A program made the translations under genes and the position numbers. The notes beneath the pieces were generated by a model that had not been told where the DNA came from, ran no database searches, and saw only the letters and a program-made list of their open reading frames with translations. Of a stretch of 64,000 nucleotides of DNA, positions 19,018 through 27,024 are shown piece by piece. Source of the stretch: Mageeibacillus sp. UBA5734 (GTDB lineage: Bacteria; Bacillota; Clostridia; Saccharofermentanales; UBA5734); the NCBI GenBank assembly GCA_002419365.1, contig DIGA01000117.1, forward strand, positions 13,419 through 77,418, given 5' to 3'. How positions within the stretch are numbered: position 1 is the stretch's first letter; each line of letters begins with the position of its first letter.

Positions 19018-19943
19018 CAGCCATTCCTCCTGGCAGAAAGTAGATACAGGATCGCCATGCGCACGGCGACGCCATTGGTCACTTGTTCGTTGATCACCGA
19101 CTGCGAACCATCATAGACGCTGGTGGGCATTTCCACGCCATGGTTACACGGGCCAGGGTGCATCAGGATCGCATCTGGTTTGGCCAGTTGCAGAGTCTTG
19201 TCATCGATGGCAAAGAAGCGGGCATATTCGCGGATCGATGGGTACAAGGCTTTCTGCTGACGTTCCAGCTGGACTCTGAGCCCCATGACAACATCGGCGC
19301 CCCGCACAGCATCCTGCACTGTCGGGCAGACGATCGCCGGTGTCTTGTCGAGGTCTTTCGGCAGCATGGTGCTGGGGGCCGCCATGCGGACCTTGGCGCC
19401 CATTTTCTCGAGGGCCCACAGGTTGCTCCGGGCTACCCGGCTGTGCAGCAGGTCGCCGACAATTGCCACCTCCAGACCCTGGAGGCTGCCTTTGTGCTGG
19501 CGCATCGTGAACAGGTCCAGCAGCGCCTGGGTTGGATGTTCATTCATGCCATCGCCGGCATTGACCACGGAAGCCTTGACCAGCGGGGCGATCATATGCG
19601 GTGCGCCGGACTGGCTGTGGCGCATGATCAGGATGTCGGTGGCCATGACGTCGATCGTCCGGGCGGTATCGACCAGAGATTCACCTTTGTTGATGCTGCT
19701 GCCAGATGATGAAATATTGGCCGAGGACGCACCCATGAATTTGGACGCCATCTCAAAGGAGAGGCGCGTCCGGGTGCTGTTCTCATAGAACAGCGTCACG
19801 ACTGACTTGCCCTGGAGATGAGCTGTTTTCTTGCTGCTGGCCGACAGGACGTGTTTCATGGTTTCAGCGGTGTCAAGGATCAGGTTGATTTCCTCTGCTG
19901 AGAGTTCCTTGATACCAAGCAAATCTTTGGATCGCAGTTGCAT
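19017..19943 (-). CDS. pyrB: Aspartate carbamoyltransferase catalytic subunit
   Basis: PyrB forms carbamoyl aspartate from carbamoyl phosphate and aspartate. The carbamoyl-phosphate motif FYENSTRTRLSFE and later HPTQALLDLFT and HPGPCNHGVE are diagnostic. It has 308 residues from the ATG at 19941-19943, four bases after the pyrR stop; the open frame continues upstream inside pyrR but without homology. No regulatory subunit pyrI is present, as usual in Bacillota with PyrR control. Confidence 0.96.
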   Translation of the reverse strand: MQLRSKDLLGIKELSAEEINLILDTAETMKHVLSASSKKTAHLQGKSVVTLFYENSTRTRLSFEMASKFMGASSANISSSGSSINKGESLVDTARTIDVMATDILIMRHSQSGAPHMIAPLVKASVVNAGDGMNEHPTQALLDLFTMRQHKGSLQGLEVAIVGDLLHSRVARSNLWALEKMGAKVRMAAPSTMLPKDLDKTPAIVCPTVQDAVRGADVVMGLRVQLERQQKALYPSIREYARFFAIDDKTLQLAKPDAILMHPGPCNHGVEMPTSVYDGSQSVINEQVTNGVAVRMAILYLLSARRNG

Positions 19944-19947
19944 CCGC

Positions 19948-20711
<764 letters not shown>

Positions 20712-20716
<5 letters not shown>

Positions 20717-20751
20717 GCCCCGGTCGATTGACAGGATCCGGGAAGCTTGCT
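20712..20751. repeat. Inverted repeat between divergent pyr and tRNA-Leu promoters
   Basis: AGCAAGCCCCGG (20712-20723) and CCGGGAAGCTTGCT (20738-20751) are complementary except for a two-base bulge. One arm holds the pyr -35, and the loop holds the tRNA -35. No T-run follows on the plus strand, so a terminator is unlikely in that direction. Confidence 0.6.
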
Positions 20752-20756
20752 AAGAT
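20728..20756 (+). promoter_or_regulatory. Promoter for tRNA-Leu(CAA)
   Basis: A perfect TTGACA (20728-20733) and TAAGAT (20751-20756) are 17 bases apart and 25 bases before the tRNA. Confidence 0.7.
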
Positions 20757-20780
20757 TGACCAGGAAGTTCAAAAGCGCCC

Positions 20781-20867
20781 GGGGATGTGGCGGAACTGGC
20801 AGACGCAGCAGACTCAAAATCTGCCGATTGAGAGATCGTAAGGGTTCGATTCCCTTCATCCCCACCA
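20781..20867 (+). tRNA. tRNA-Leu (anticodon CAA)
   Basis: The acceptor stem GGGGATG/CATCCCC, the anticodon arm GCAGA-CTCAAAA-TCTGC with anticodon CAA, a long variable arm and the TTCGATT T-loop are all visible. The 3' CCA is encoded (865-867 of this kilobase). It reads UUG codons. Confidence 0.96.
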
Positions 20868-20871
20868 GACA

Positions 20872-20913
20872 AAAAGACCTTGGAACCAGAGAAATGGTTC
20901 CAAGGTCTTTTTT
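20872..20913 (+). terminator. Terminator after tRNA-Leu(CAA)
   Basis: A stem AAAAGACCTTGGAACCA, loop GAGAAA and complementary arm ending in six T form a strong intrinsic terminator. The palindrome may also stop transcripts from the toxin gene on the other strand. Nothing else is seen up to 20951. Confidence 0.93.
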
Positions 20914-20951
20914 CGCTTGGATCGCGCTTCGTTGATGTCACATCCAAGAAA

Positions 20952-21188
20952 TCAGGAACGGCCTTTGATTCTCGCCACTAAATCTTTTTTCTCAAGACCC
21001 TGTTGCCTTGCCAGAGCCGAAAGGGTTCCTGTCGGAATTTCATCATGATCCTTGTGATAGTGAAACGTGACCACTCTGGGTGAACCGTCAAAAATGCCAA
21101 GATACAGCGTTTGATGCTTGCCTTTGGCAGAAAAATGATGCTTCTGCAGGAATCTCAGAAACTCACCCTGGCATACTGAATCAGGCAA
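20952..21188 (-). CDS. HicA-like mRNA interferase toxin
   Basis: HicA toxins are small double-stranded-RNA-binding-fold ribonucleases that cleave mRNA. The 78-residue protein has the family layout: an N-terminal helix (EFLRFLQKHHF), the catalytic-histidine strand KGKHQTLYLG, a VVTFHYH strand and the C-terminal EIPTGTLSALARQQGL helix. The start is TTG at 21186-21188, overlapping the upstream gene's stop by eight bases and served by GGAGG within that gene, so it should be translationally coupled. Unlike classical hicAB, the toxin is the downstream gene and the partner is not HicB-like. Confidence 0.78.
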   Translation of the reverse strand: MPDSVCQGEFLRFLQKHHFSAKGKHQTLYLGIFDGSPRVVTFHYHKDHDEIPTGTLSALARQQGLEKKDLVARIKGRS

Positions 21189-21609
21189 TCCTCAGGACCT
21201 CCCTGACTCGATTCCGATCTCCTTCGCTCAATATAATCAGGCTGATCACAAGCTGTTGCAAACCATTGAAAATACCTGAAAACACATCGGCGTGATCCAG
21301 ATAGTCCTGGGCAAATTGTATCGATCCGTCTACCAATCGTTCAACGGCCTCATCAATGGTCTTGCCTTCGCCAACCAATTGCGGTACGAGTTCATTATAG
21401 ATCGTATAGATTCCCAGCTTTTTGTCGAATTCAGTCACGTTTTTCACCTCAAGGGCCTGGAACATGCTCTCAAACATTTTCTCACTGATCAGATACATTG
21501 AATCCTGAGTTGATTTGTTGAGCAATTCACTCACCAGACCATTTCGCGCATTGGCCTGGATTTCCCTGATTTTACTCCTGGTTTCATGTACAGCATAAAC
21601 TAAACTCAT
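21181..21609 (-). CDS. Unrecognised partner of HicA-like toxin (putative antitoxin)
   Basis: I do not recognise this 142-residue protein. It looks largely helical (IREIQANARNGLVSELLNK, KMFESMFQALEVKN, KTIDEAVERLVDGSIQFAQ) and is acidic in its second half, ending with a hydrophobic helix LQQLVISLIILSEGD. There is no HicB-type RNase-H-like fold signature and no obvious helix-turn-helix. It has an AAGGTG ribosome site before its ATG and a good sigma-A promoter of its own. Overlap with the HicA-like gene suggests a two-gene toxin-antitoxin operon with this as antitoxin; that is inference from context. Confidence 0.65.
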   Translation of the reverse strand: MSLVYAVHETRSKIREIQANARNGLVSELLNKSTQDSMYLISEKMFESMFQALEVKNVTEFDKKLGIYTIYNELVPQLVGEGKTIDEAVERLVDGSIQFAQDYLDHADVFSGIFNGLQQLVISLIILSEGDRNRVREVLRIA

Positions 21610-21627
21610 ATCATCACCTTCACTTCA

Positions 21628-21657
21628 ATTATATACAAGATGGACACCTTGTACAAG
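21628..21657 (-). promoter_or_regulatory. Promoter and palindromic operator candidate for the toxin-antitoxin pair
   Basis: TTGTAC (21651-21656) and TATAAT (21628-21633) on the minus strand are 17 bases apart, about 20 bases before the ATG. A perfect palindrome CTTGTACAAG (21648-21657) covers the -35, and a half-site ACAAG recurs at 21635-21639. This layout suits autoregulation by the toxin-antitoxin complex. Confidence 0.65.
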
Positions 21658-21681
21658 CTAATGATCTCAGTGGAAATACTG

Positions 21682-21701
21682 CGTCGATTTTCGTCGATTT
21701 T
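21682..21701. repeat. Tandem 10-base repeat between divergent promoters
   Basis: CGTCGATTTT is repeated exactly twice between the toxin-antitoxin promoter and the tRNA-Met/Tyr promoter. It could be a protein-binding site; no function is known. Confidence 0.5.
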
Positions 21702-21718
21702 CTGCAAAAATTTCATGC

Positions 21719-21748
21719 TTGACAAGACAAGCCCCCTTTCTCTATAAT
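21719..21748 (+). promoter_or_regulatory. Promoter for tRNA-Met and tRNA-Tyr
   Basis: Perfect TTGACA (21719-21724) and TATAAT (21743-21748) are 18 bases apart and 40 bases before tRNA-Met. Confidence 0.85.
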
Positions 21749-21787
21749 CTCCCTTGTTGCTGAGGCAAGGTGCCGCGCAAGGCAAAT

Positions 21788-21864
21788 GGGCCATTAGCTC
21801 AGTTGGTCAGAGCAGCCGGCTCATAACCGGTCGGTCCGGGGTTCAAGTCCCTGATGGCCCACCA
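21788..21864 (+). tRNA. tRNA with CAU anticodon (Met, possibly Ile2)
   Basis: The acceptor stem is GGGCCAT/ATGGCCC, the anticodon loop CTCATAA gives anticodon CAU and the 3' CCA is encoded. Elongator tRNA-Met is most likely, but the lysidine-modified tRNA-Ile2 shares this anticodon and cannot be excluded by eye. Confidence 0.9.
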
Positions 21865-21885
21865 CCTCGCATAACAACTTCACAT

Positions 21886-21970
21886 GGGGGAATTCCCGAG
21901 CGGCCAAAGGGGGCAGACTGTAAATCTGTTGTCACCGACTTCGGTGGTTCGAATCCACCTTCCCCCACCA
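21886..21970 (+). tRNA. tRNA-Tyr (anticodon GUA)
   Basis: The acceptor stem is GGGGGAA/TTCCCCC, the anticodon loop is CTGTAAA (anticodon GUA), and there is a long variable arm (CACCGACTTCGGTG) as in class II tRNA-Tyr. The CCA is encoded. It is co-transcribed with the preceding tRNA. Confidence 0.95.
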
Positions 21971-21971
21971 C

Positions 21972-22004
21972 AAAAAGAACCATCCAGCTGGATGGTTCTT
22001 TTTT
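21972..22004 (+). terminator. Terminator after tRNA-Tyr
   Basis: AAGAACCATCCA and TGGATGGTTCTT form a 12-base stem with a two-base centre, followed by a T-run. The 78 bases from here to the murD stop hold nothing recognisable. Confidence 0.92.
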
Positions 22005-22082
22005 ATCCCATATTTTTCAAGCGGTTTCCAGCAGGTCTGCCCTTTCCTGGTCACAGGCCAGGGGCGCCGCTGTCCACAGTAC

Positions 22083-23507
22083 TCATTCCAGCCCATTGAC
22101 CAGATTCTTGAACAGATTGCCCCGTTCTTCGAAATGGCGGAACTTGTCAAAACTGGTCCCAGCTGGTGAAAGAACGACGATTTCCCCTGGCTCAGCCAGT
22201 GACCGGGCCAAGACCACAGCCTCTTCATAGGAATCAACCCGATGGATAGCCAGTTTATCGGGATCGACTTTGGCCATAGGCGCTTCCAGCATCAGGTTAT
22301 GATGGATCAGATCTGAATTGTCGCCACAGAGGATGATCTTGCTGGACACTTTCGCAATCGACTCGCCCAGGCCGGAATAATCACATTTCTTGTCCTTGCC
22401 ACCCGTGATCAGGACCACTTTTTCCTTGCGGTCCCAAAGGGCTTGCAGGGCAGCTTTGGTCCGGGTCGGGCTGGTGTCGATCGAACTGTTGTAATAGCGC
22501 ACTCCATCGAGTTCACGCACCAGCTCGAGCCGGTGTTCCACGCCACCAAAACGGGTCGCCACGGCCGCCACGTGCTCTGGCTGGACATAGCCCAGGGTGG
22601 CTGCTGTAGCCGCCAGATAATTTTCGATGTTGTGCTTGCCCGGGATCACAATGTCTTTGGTTGCGACGACCGGAATGTCCTTGCTTTCTCTCCTGATGCA
22701 GATCAAGCCGTCGACGACAACCACGCCCGTCACCAGGCTTGGATTTTTGCGGGCAAACAGGACCATTTCACCCCGGGCTTCAGGAATCATCGACCGAGTG
22801 ACATAGTTTTCACTGTTTAGAACCAGACGCCCCATGAAGGACTGGTACAGGTAGATGTTTTTCTTGGCATCGATGTACTCCTGGTAGTCTTTATGGACAT
22901 CGAGATGATTGGGGGTGATATTGGTCACAACCGCCACATCCGGACTCTGGCGCATGCTGGAGAGCTGGAAGCTCGATAATTCAAGTACTACCATGTCTTC
23001 TGGCTGGACGTGGTCGATCCGGTCCAGGAGCGGGGTACCGATATTGCCACCCAGGTGAACGGTGTGGCCTGCTTCTTTCAGGATCAGGCTGATCAAGGTC
23101 GTGGTGGTCGTTTTGCCATCCGAACCGGTGATCGCAAAGATCCGGGCCGGACAGAGCGCCATGAAGACTTCCATCTCCGATGTGATGATGGCTCCGCGCT
23201 CGCGTTCGGCCAGGAGCTGGGGAACATCCGGGCGCATCTTGGGCGTGCGGAACACCAGGTCAAATCCAGTGAGGCGGTCGAGATAGTCCGGACCAACAGA
23301 CCAGTCCAACTCGATCCCTTCGGCTGCAAAATCAGCCCGTGTCCGGCTCAGTACCGGATCGTTCTCGGCCAGCATGTCAAAAGCGGTGATGCGGGCGCCG
23401 AGCGCGTGTATGTAGCGGATCAGAGGGCGGTTGCTGATGCCGACCCCAAGGACGGCAACCCGCTTGCCACGGATCATGTGTTTGAACTGTTCCAGTTTCT
23501 GGTTCAT
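22083..23507 (-). CDS. murD: UDP-N-acetylmuramoyl-L-alanine--D-glutamate ligase
   Basis: MurD adds D-glutamate to UDP-MurNAc-L-Ala in cytoplasmic peptidoglycan precursor synthesis. The ATP loop GSDGKTTTTTL (about residue 120), NITPNHLDVH and the C-terminal VLSPAGTSFDKFRHFEERG are MurD hallmarks. It has 474 residues from the ATG at 23505-23507, with GGAGGG upstream; a longer open frame begins 20 codons earlier without a ribosome site. It stands apart from any dcw cluster, flanked by tRNA genes. Confidence 0.94.
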   Translation of the reverse strand: MNQKLEQFKHMIRGKRVAVLGVGISNRPLIRYIHALGARITAFDMLAENDPVLSRTRADFAAEGIELDWSVGPDYLDRLTGFDLVFRTPKMRPDVPQLLAERERGAIITSEMEVFMALCPARIFAITGSDGKTTTTTLISLILKEAGHTVHLGGNIGTPLLDRIDHVQPEDMVVLELSSFQLSSMRQSPDVAVVTNITPNHLDVHKDYQEYIDAKKNIYLYQSFMGRLVLNSENYVTRSMIPEARGEMVLFARKNPSLVTGVVVVDGLICIRRESKDIPVVATKDIVIPGKHNIENYLAATAATLGYVQPEHVAAVATRFGGVEHRLELVRELDGVRYYNSSIDTSPTRTKAALQALWDRKEKVVLITGGKDKKCDYSGLGESIAKVSSKIILCGDNSDLIHHNLMLEAPMAKVDPDKLAIHRVDSYEEAVVLARSLAEPGEIVVLSPAGTSFDKFRHFEERGNLFKNLVNGLE

Positions 23508-23552
23508 TTTTTGCCCTCCAAAAATATGTGCTCTAAAATTATAAATCAGGTC

Positions 23553-23581
23553 TTGCAATTTGACCATCGGCAGGTTATTAT
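23553..23581 (+). promoter_or_regulatory. Candidate promoter for tRNA-Leu(CAG)
   Basis: TTGCAA (23553-23558) and TATTAT (23576-23581) are 17 bases apart; an overlapping TATAAT begins at 23579. The tRNA starts 13 bases on. Confidence 0.5.
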
Positions 23582-23593
23582 AATCAACGTCCC

Positions 23594-23680
23594 GCGGAGA
23601 TGGCGGAATTGGCAGACGCGCTAGTTTCAGGTACTAGTGATCGAGAGGTCATGCAGGTTCAAGTCCTGTTCTCCGCACCA
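23594..23680 (+). tRNA. tRNA-Leu (anticodon CAG)
   Basis: The acceptor stem is GCGGAGA/TCTCCGC. The anticodon arm CTAGT-TTCAGGT-ACTAG gives anticodon CAG, and the variable arm is long. CCA is encoded at the 3' end. It reads CUG. Confidence 0.95.
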
Positions 23681-23685
23681 TCAAG

Positions 23686-23732
23686 AACTGCATCGTTTCG
23701 TGTAACAGCGCATACGATGCAGTTTTTGTTTT
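23686..23732 (+). terminator. Terminator after tRNA-Leu(CAG)
   Basis: AACTGCATCGT and ACGATGCAGTT form an 11-base stem with a 17-base loop, followed by a T-rich tract. Confidence 0.85.
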
Positions 23733-23782
23733 CCCGGGGATTTTTCGTGACAAAAAACAGTGTTTCAGGGAGGTCTGTTGAT

Positions 23783-26287
23783 ATGGCACATGATTCCAAA
23801 CCATCTCAACAGCCCTTGGCCCTGCCAGTCCTGCCGGTCGCAGTCCGGACCCTGGCTGAGGCGGTTCATCGCCAGGGTGGGCTCGGAGGGCCCGCTTACG
23901 CTTCTGTCAGTGGTGCCGAAGGTACTCGCCTGCACCAGAAGTTGGTCCGGCACTATGTCGAGCGCCTGGGCAAGACCGCGGTCCAGTCGGAATACCGTCT
24001 CAGTGGCGAGGCTATCTGCCAGGCTGTCTTACTCCAAGTCAGTGGCCGATGCGACCTCGTTATCCAGGACGACGGCGAGACAGTCCTGATCGAAGCCAAA
24101 AGTTTTGCCGGTTCAGCCCGTTTCTTGCCAGAGCACGGTGACCAGGTCCATTGGGCTCAGGTCATGCTGTATGCCTACCTTTTCCTGCTGGCTTCAGACC
24201 AGGACCAGATCCGCATCGGTCTTTGCTATGTCAGCCAGGAAAATTTCGAACTCATCGAACATCGCCGCACCGAAACCCGGCAAAATCTCCATGACTTTTT
24301 CCAGCAGACTACCGAGCGTTTTGCCAGCCTGGCCAGCCAAATCCTGTCCGGTCACAAGCTGCGCGATGAAAGCGCCAAGACCGTCCCCTTCCCTTTTGCG
24401 GCTCTTCGGCCAGGCCAGAAACGCCTGATGCAGGAAGTCATTGGTGTCACCCGGCAAAAAGGCGTGCTTTTTGCCCAGGCACCTACGGGGACTGGCAAGA
24501 CGCTTTCGGTCTTGTTCCCAGCCATCCGCTTGCTGGCCCACCATCAAATCGACCGGGTCTTCTACCTGACCGCCATGTCGTCAACGCGCAAGGTAGCCGA
24601 ACAGGCACTCCATGATTTGCGGACACACGGCCTGTTCCTGCGCAGCCTGACCCTGCGGGCCAAGGAGAAAAGCTGTCTGGCACCCGAATTGTTCTGCAAT
24701 GTCCGCCTGTGCCCTTTTGCCATCGCCTATTTCAAGAACCTGCCAGCTGCCCTGGCCGACCTGCTGAAAACAGGAGGGCATTGCGATCCGGATCAAATCC
24801 GGACGATTGCCCAGACTCACCAGGTCTGCCCTTTTGAACTGTCGCTCGACTATGCACTCTACTGCGATATCATCATCGGTGACTACAATTATGTCTTTGA
24901 TCCGCGGATCCAGCTGGACCGGTTTTTCAACAACTCAGACCAGACCCATCTCATCCTGGTCGATGAAGCCCACAATTTGCCTGATCGATCACGGGACATG
25001 TACAGTGCCGATTTTGATTTCAACCTCGTCCAGGAAGCCTTGAGCGTCATCCAGGACCAACATCCTTATCTGGCCCAGGCACTGGTTCGATTGAACCAGT
25101 ACAGAGAAAGGCTGGACAGAGAAATCACTCCGCCACAGGCTGAAGGCCAGACAGAAAGGGTGTCAGGCCGGACAGGATTTGCCGCCGTGGAACCGGATCA
25201 GCATGGCCGCCTGATGCAGAGTGACCAGTTCCTCGCCATGACCCAGAAACCGCTGCAATTGCAAAAACTCCTTGGCCGCGTCATCCATTTCAGCCGCTCG
25301 TATCTGGATGATCATGCCGATGAACCAGATGCCAAAAAGATCCTCGACCTCTTTTTAGCAGCACATTTTTTCACCAAAGTGGCCGATCTCTTCTATGGCC
25401 AGGCGTACATCACGACAGCTTTCCAGGAGAATAAGGCCACCAGAGTCCGTTTGATGTGCCTCGATGCCTCCACCTTCCTGACCGACATTTACCGGGACCG
25501 CCATCCGGTCATCTTTTTTTCGGCGACACTGAATCCGCTCGATTACTACATCGGCTTATTGGACAGCGACGCCAGCAGCCGGCAGCCGGAAAAGCTCAGC
25601 CTGCCTTCGCCTTTTCCACCGGAAAATTTCCGGGTCTTGCTCGAAACGCGATTCTCGACCCGATTCCAGGACCGCACGTCGACCATCGTACCGATTGTCG
25701 AGGATATTCTGGCTGCAGCCCGCACGCGGATCGGAAATTACCTGGTCTTCCTGCCCTCCTATGCATACCTGGCCAAGGTGCGCCAGATCCTCAGGATGCA
25801 AAAAGACCGCACCGACCTGGATTTCATTGTCCAGGTCCCTGGCATGGATGAAAACCAAAAGCAAGCCTTCCTCAACCGGTTCGAGCGTTTCGGCAGCAAA
25901 ACCTTGATCGGGCTGGCCGTGCTCGGCAGTCTGTTTAACGAGGGCATCGACTTGACGGGAGAACGGCTCAGCGGTGTGATGATTGTGGGTGTCGGCCTGC
26001 CCCAGCTGAGCCCGGAACGCGAGATCATGAGCCAGTATTTTTCCAGCCGTCTGGGACGCGGTTTTGAGTATGCTTACCAGTACCCTGGCTTCAACAAAGT
26101 CCAGCAGGCCGCAGGACGGGTCATCCGATCGGAAATCGACACAGGGTTTGTGCTCTTGATCGATGACCGCTATAAAAAGCCGGAATACCAGGCCTTGTTC
26201 CCGCAGGAATGGCAACCAGCCGAGATCGAGGACACGACAGATCTGATTGAGATGCTCAAGGACTTCTGGTCCAGTCACAAATCCTGA
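23783..26287 (+). CDS. DinG/XPD-like helicase with N-terminal PD-(D/E)XK nuclease domain
   Basis: This 834-residue protein fuses a RecB-like nuclease (about residues 40-190; Asp91, Glu104 and Lys106 form the D-ExK core) to a superfamily 2 helicase. Helicase motifs are Walker A PTGTGKT (234-240), DEAH (394-397) and a C-terminal QAAGRVIRSEIDTG motif VI. Between Walker A and DEAH are cysteines in KSCLAPELFCNVRLC and HQVCPF, consistent with the Fe-S domain of XPD/DinG helicases. The ATG at 23783-23785 has AGGGAGG upstream. A role in DNA repair or replication-fork processing is likely. It meets recO tail to tail with a 13-base overlap. Confidence 0.88.
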   Translation: MAHDSKPSQQPLALPVLPVAVRTLAEAVHRQGGLGGPAYASVSGAEGTRLHQKLVRHYVERLGKTAVQSEYRLSGEAICQAVLLQVSGRCDLVIQDDGETVLIEAKSFAGSARFLPEHGDQVHWAQVMLYAYLFLLASDQDQIRIGLCYVSQENFELIEHRRTETRQNLHDFFQQTTERFASLASQILSGHKLRDESAKTVPFPFAALRPGQKRLMQEVIGVTRQKGVLFAQAPTGTGKTLSVLFPAIRLLAHHQIDRVFYLTAMSSTRKVAEQALHDLRTHGLFLRSLTLRAKEKSCLAPELFCNVRLCPFAIAYFKNLPAALADLLKTGGHCDPDQIRTIAQTHQVCPFELSLDYALYCDIIIGDYNYVFDPRIQLDRFFNNSDQTHLILVDEAHNLPDRSRDMYSADFDFNLVQEALSVIQDQHPYLAQALVRLNQYRERLDREITPPQAEGQTERVSGRTGFAAVEPDQHGRLMQSDQFLAMTQKPLQLQKLLGRVIHFSRSYLDDHADEPDAKKILDLFLAAHFFTKVADLFYGQAYITTAFQENKATRVRLMCLDASTFLTDIYRDRHPVIFFSATLNPLDYYIGLLDSDASSRQPEKLSLPSPFPPENFRVLLETRFSTRFQDRTSTIVPIVEDILAAARTRIGNYLVFLPSYAYLAKVRQILRMQKDRTDLDFIVQVPGMDENQKQAFLNRFERFGSKTLIGLAVLGSLFNEGIDLTGERLSGVMIVGVGLPQLSPEREIMSQYFSSRLGRGFEYAYQYPGFNKVQQAAGRVIRSEIDTGFVLLIDDRYKKPEYQALFPQEWQPAEIEDTTDLIEMLKDFWSSHKS

Positions 26288-27018
26288 AGCAACGAGAGAC
26301 GCTGATAGTTCTTCTCCATGATGGCAGTCAGATAGCGATCGGAAAACGTTCGGACTTCTTGCTTGACGGCATCTGAAACATTGAAAGCAAACAGGCGCTC
26401 GGCCGGGCTCAGGATAATGTGTTTGAGACAGGCCAGCGCTGGTGCGGAAAGGTGCAGGACATCCCGGCCCTGGGCTGGCCTGTAGTCTTCCTGACAGATG
26501 AACCCATGGGCTTGGAAATCAAACCAGCCTGTCGAAAGATTCGGATTCCGGCAGGCCTGGCATGCATCGAGCGCAGGCGTGAACCCAGACACCGACAATG
26601 CTTTGAGCTGCGCCACATGCACCACCAGGAGTGGATCGGGCTGGCTCAGGATGGCATGGCACGAGTAGGCCCAGAGGACGTACATCCGGTCATCAGACAG
26701 ATCATCGCGCACAAGATCATGGAACACTTCGGCCAGATGAGCGGCACAAACCAGCCGGTCCAAGTCCTCGCGCAAACGCAGGAAAGGCTCGACCAGTTCA
26801 GCAGCATCGATGGTGGTGCGGCCCTTATAATTGAACAAGGTGAAATCGCTCAGGGCAAACATCTGTGTCGCAGCCAGCAACGGACTTTTCACGCGTCTGG
26901 ACCCACGGGCCAAGGCTGTCACCAGGCCCTTCTGGGCCGTGAGGATCTCGATCAGGCGGTCCGCTTCACCCAGGGCGACTTCTCTCAGGACAAAGCCTCG
27001 GACGTGCTCGTGGGACAT
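26275..27018 (-). CDS. recO: DNA repair protein RecO
   Basis: RecO anneals single strands and loads RecA with RecF/RecR. The N-terminal OB-fold contains GFVLREVALGEADRLIEILT and the ALARGSRRVKSPLL motif typical of the family; a C-terminal region holds a partial zinc finger (CQACRNP and later ICQEDY). It has 247 residues. It lies six bases downstream of era, an arrangement conserved in Bacillota. Confidence 0.93.
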   Translation of the reverse strand: MSHEHVRGFVLREVALGEADRLIEILTAQKGLVTALARGSRRVKSPLLAATQMFALSDFTLFNYKGRTTIDAAELVEPFLRLREDLDRLVCAAHLAEVFHDLVRDDLSDDRMYVLWAYSCHAILSQPDPLLVVHVAQLKALSVSGFTPALDACQACRNPNLSTGWFDFQAHGFICQEDYRPAQGRDVLHLSAPALACLKHIILSPAERLFAFNVSDAVKQEVRTFSDRYLTAIMEKNYQRLSLLQDL

Positions 27019-27024
27019 CTGCGT

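Noticed and set aside
21606..21794. 62-codon minus-strand frame just upstream of the putative antitoxin, overlapping by ATGA
   Set aside because: It begins upstream of the toxin-antitoxin promoter, runs antisense through the tRNA promoter and into tRNA-Met, and has no family resemblance.
23594..26287. Integrated element at the tRNA-Leu(CAG) 3' end
   Set aside because: No integrase, no direct repeat of the tRNA end was seen downstream, and core genes resume at once with recO.
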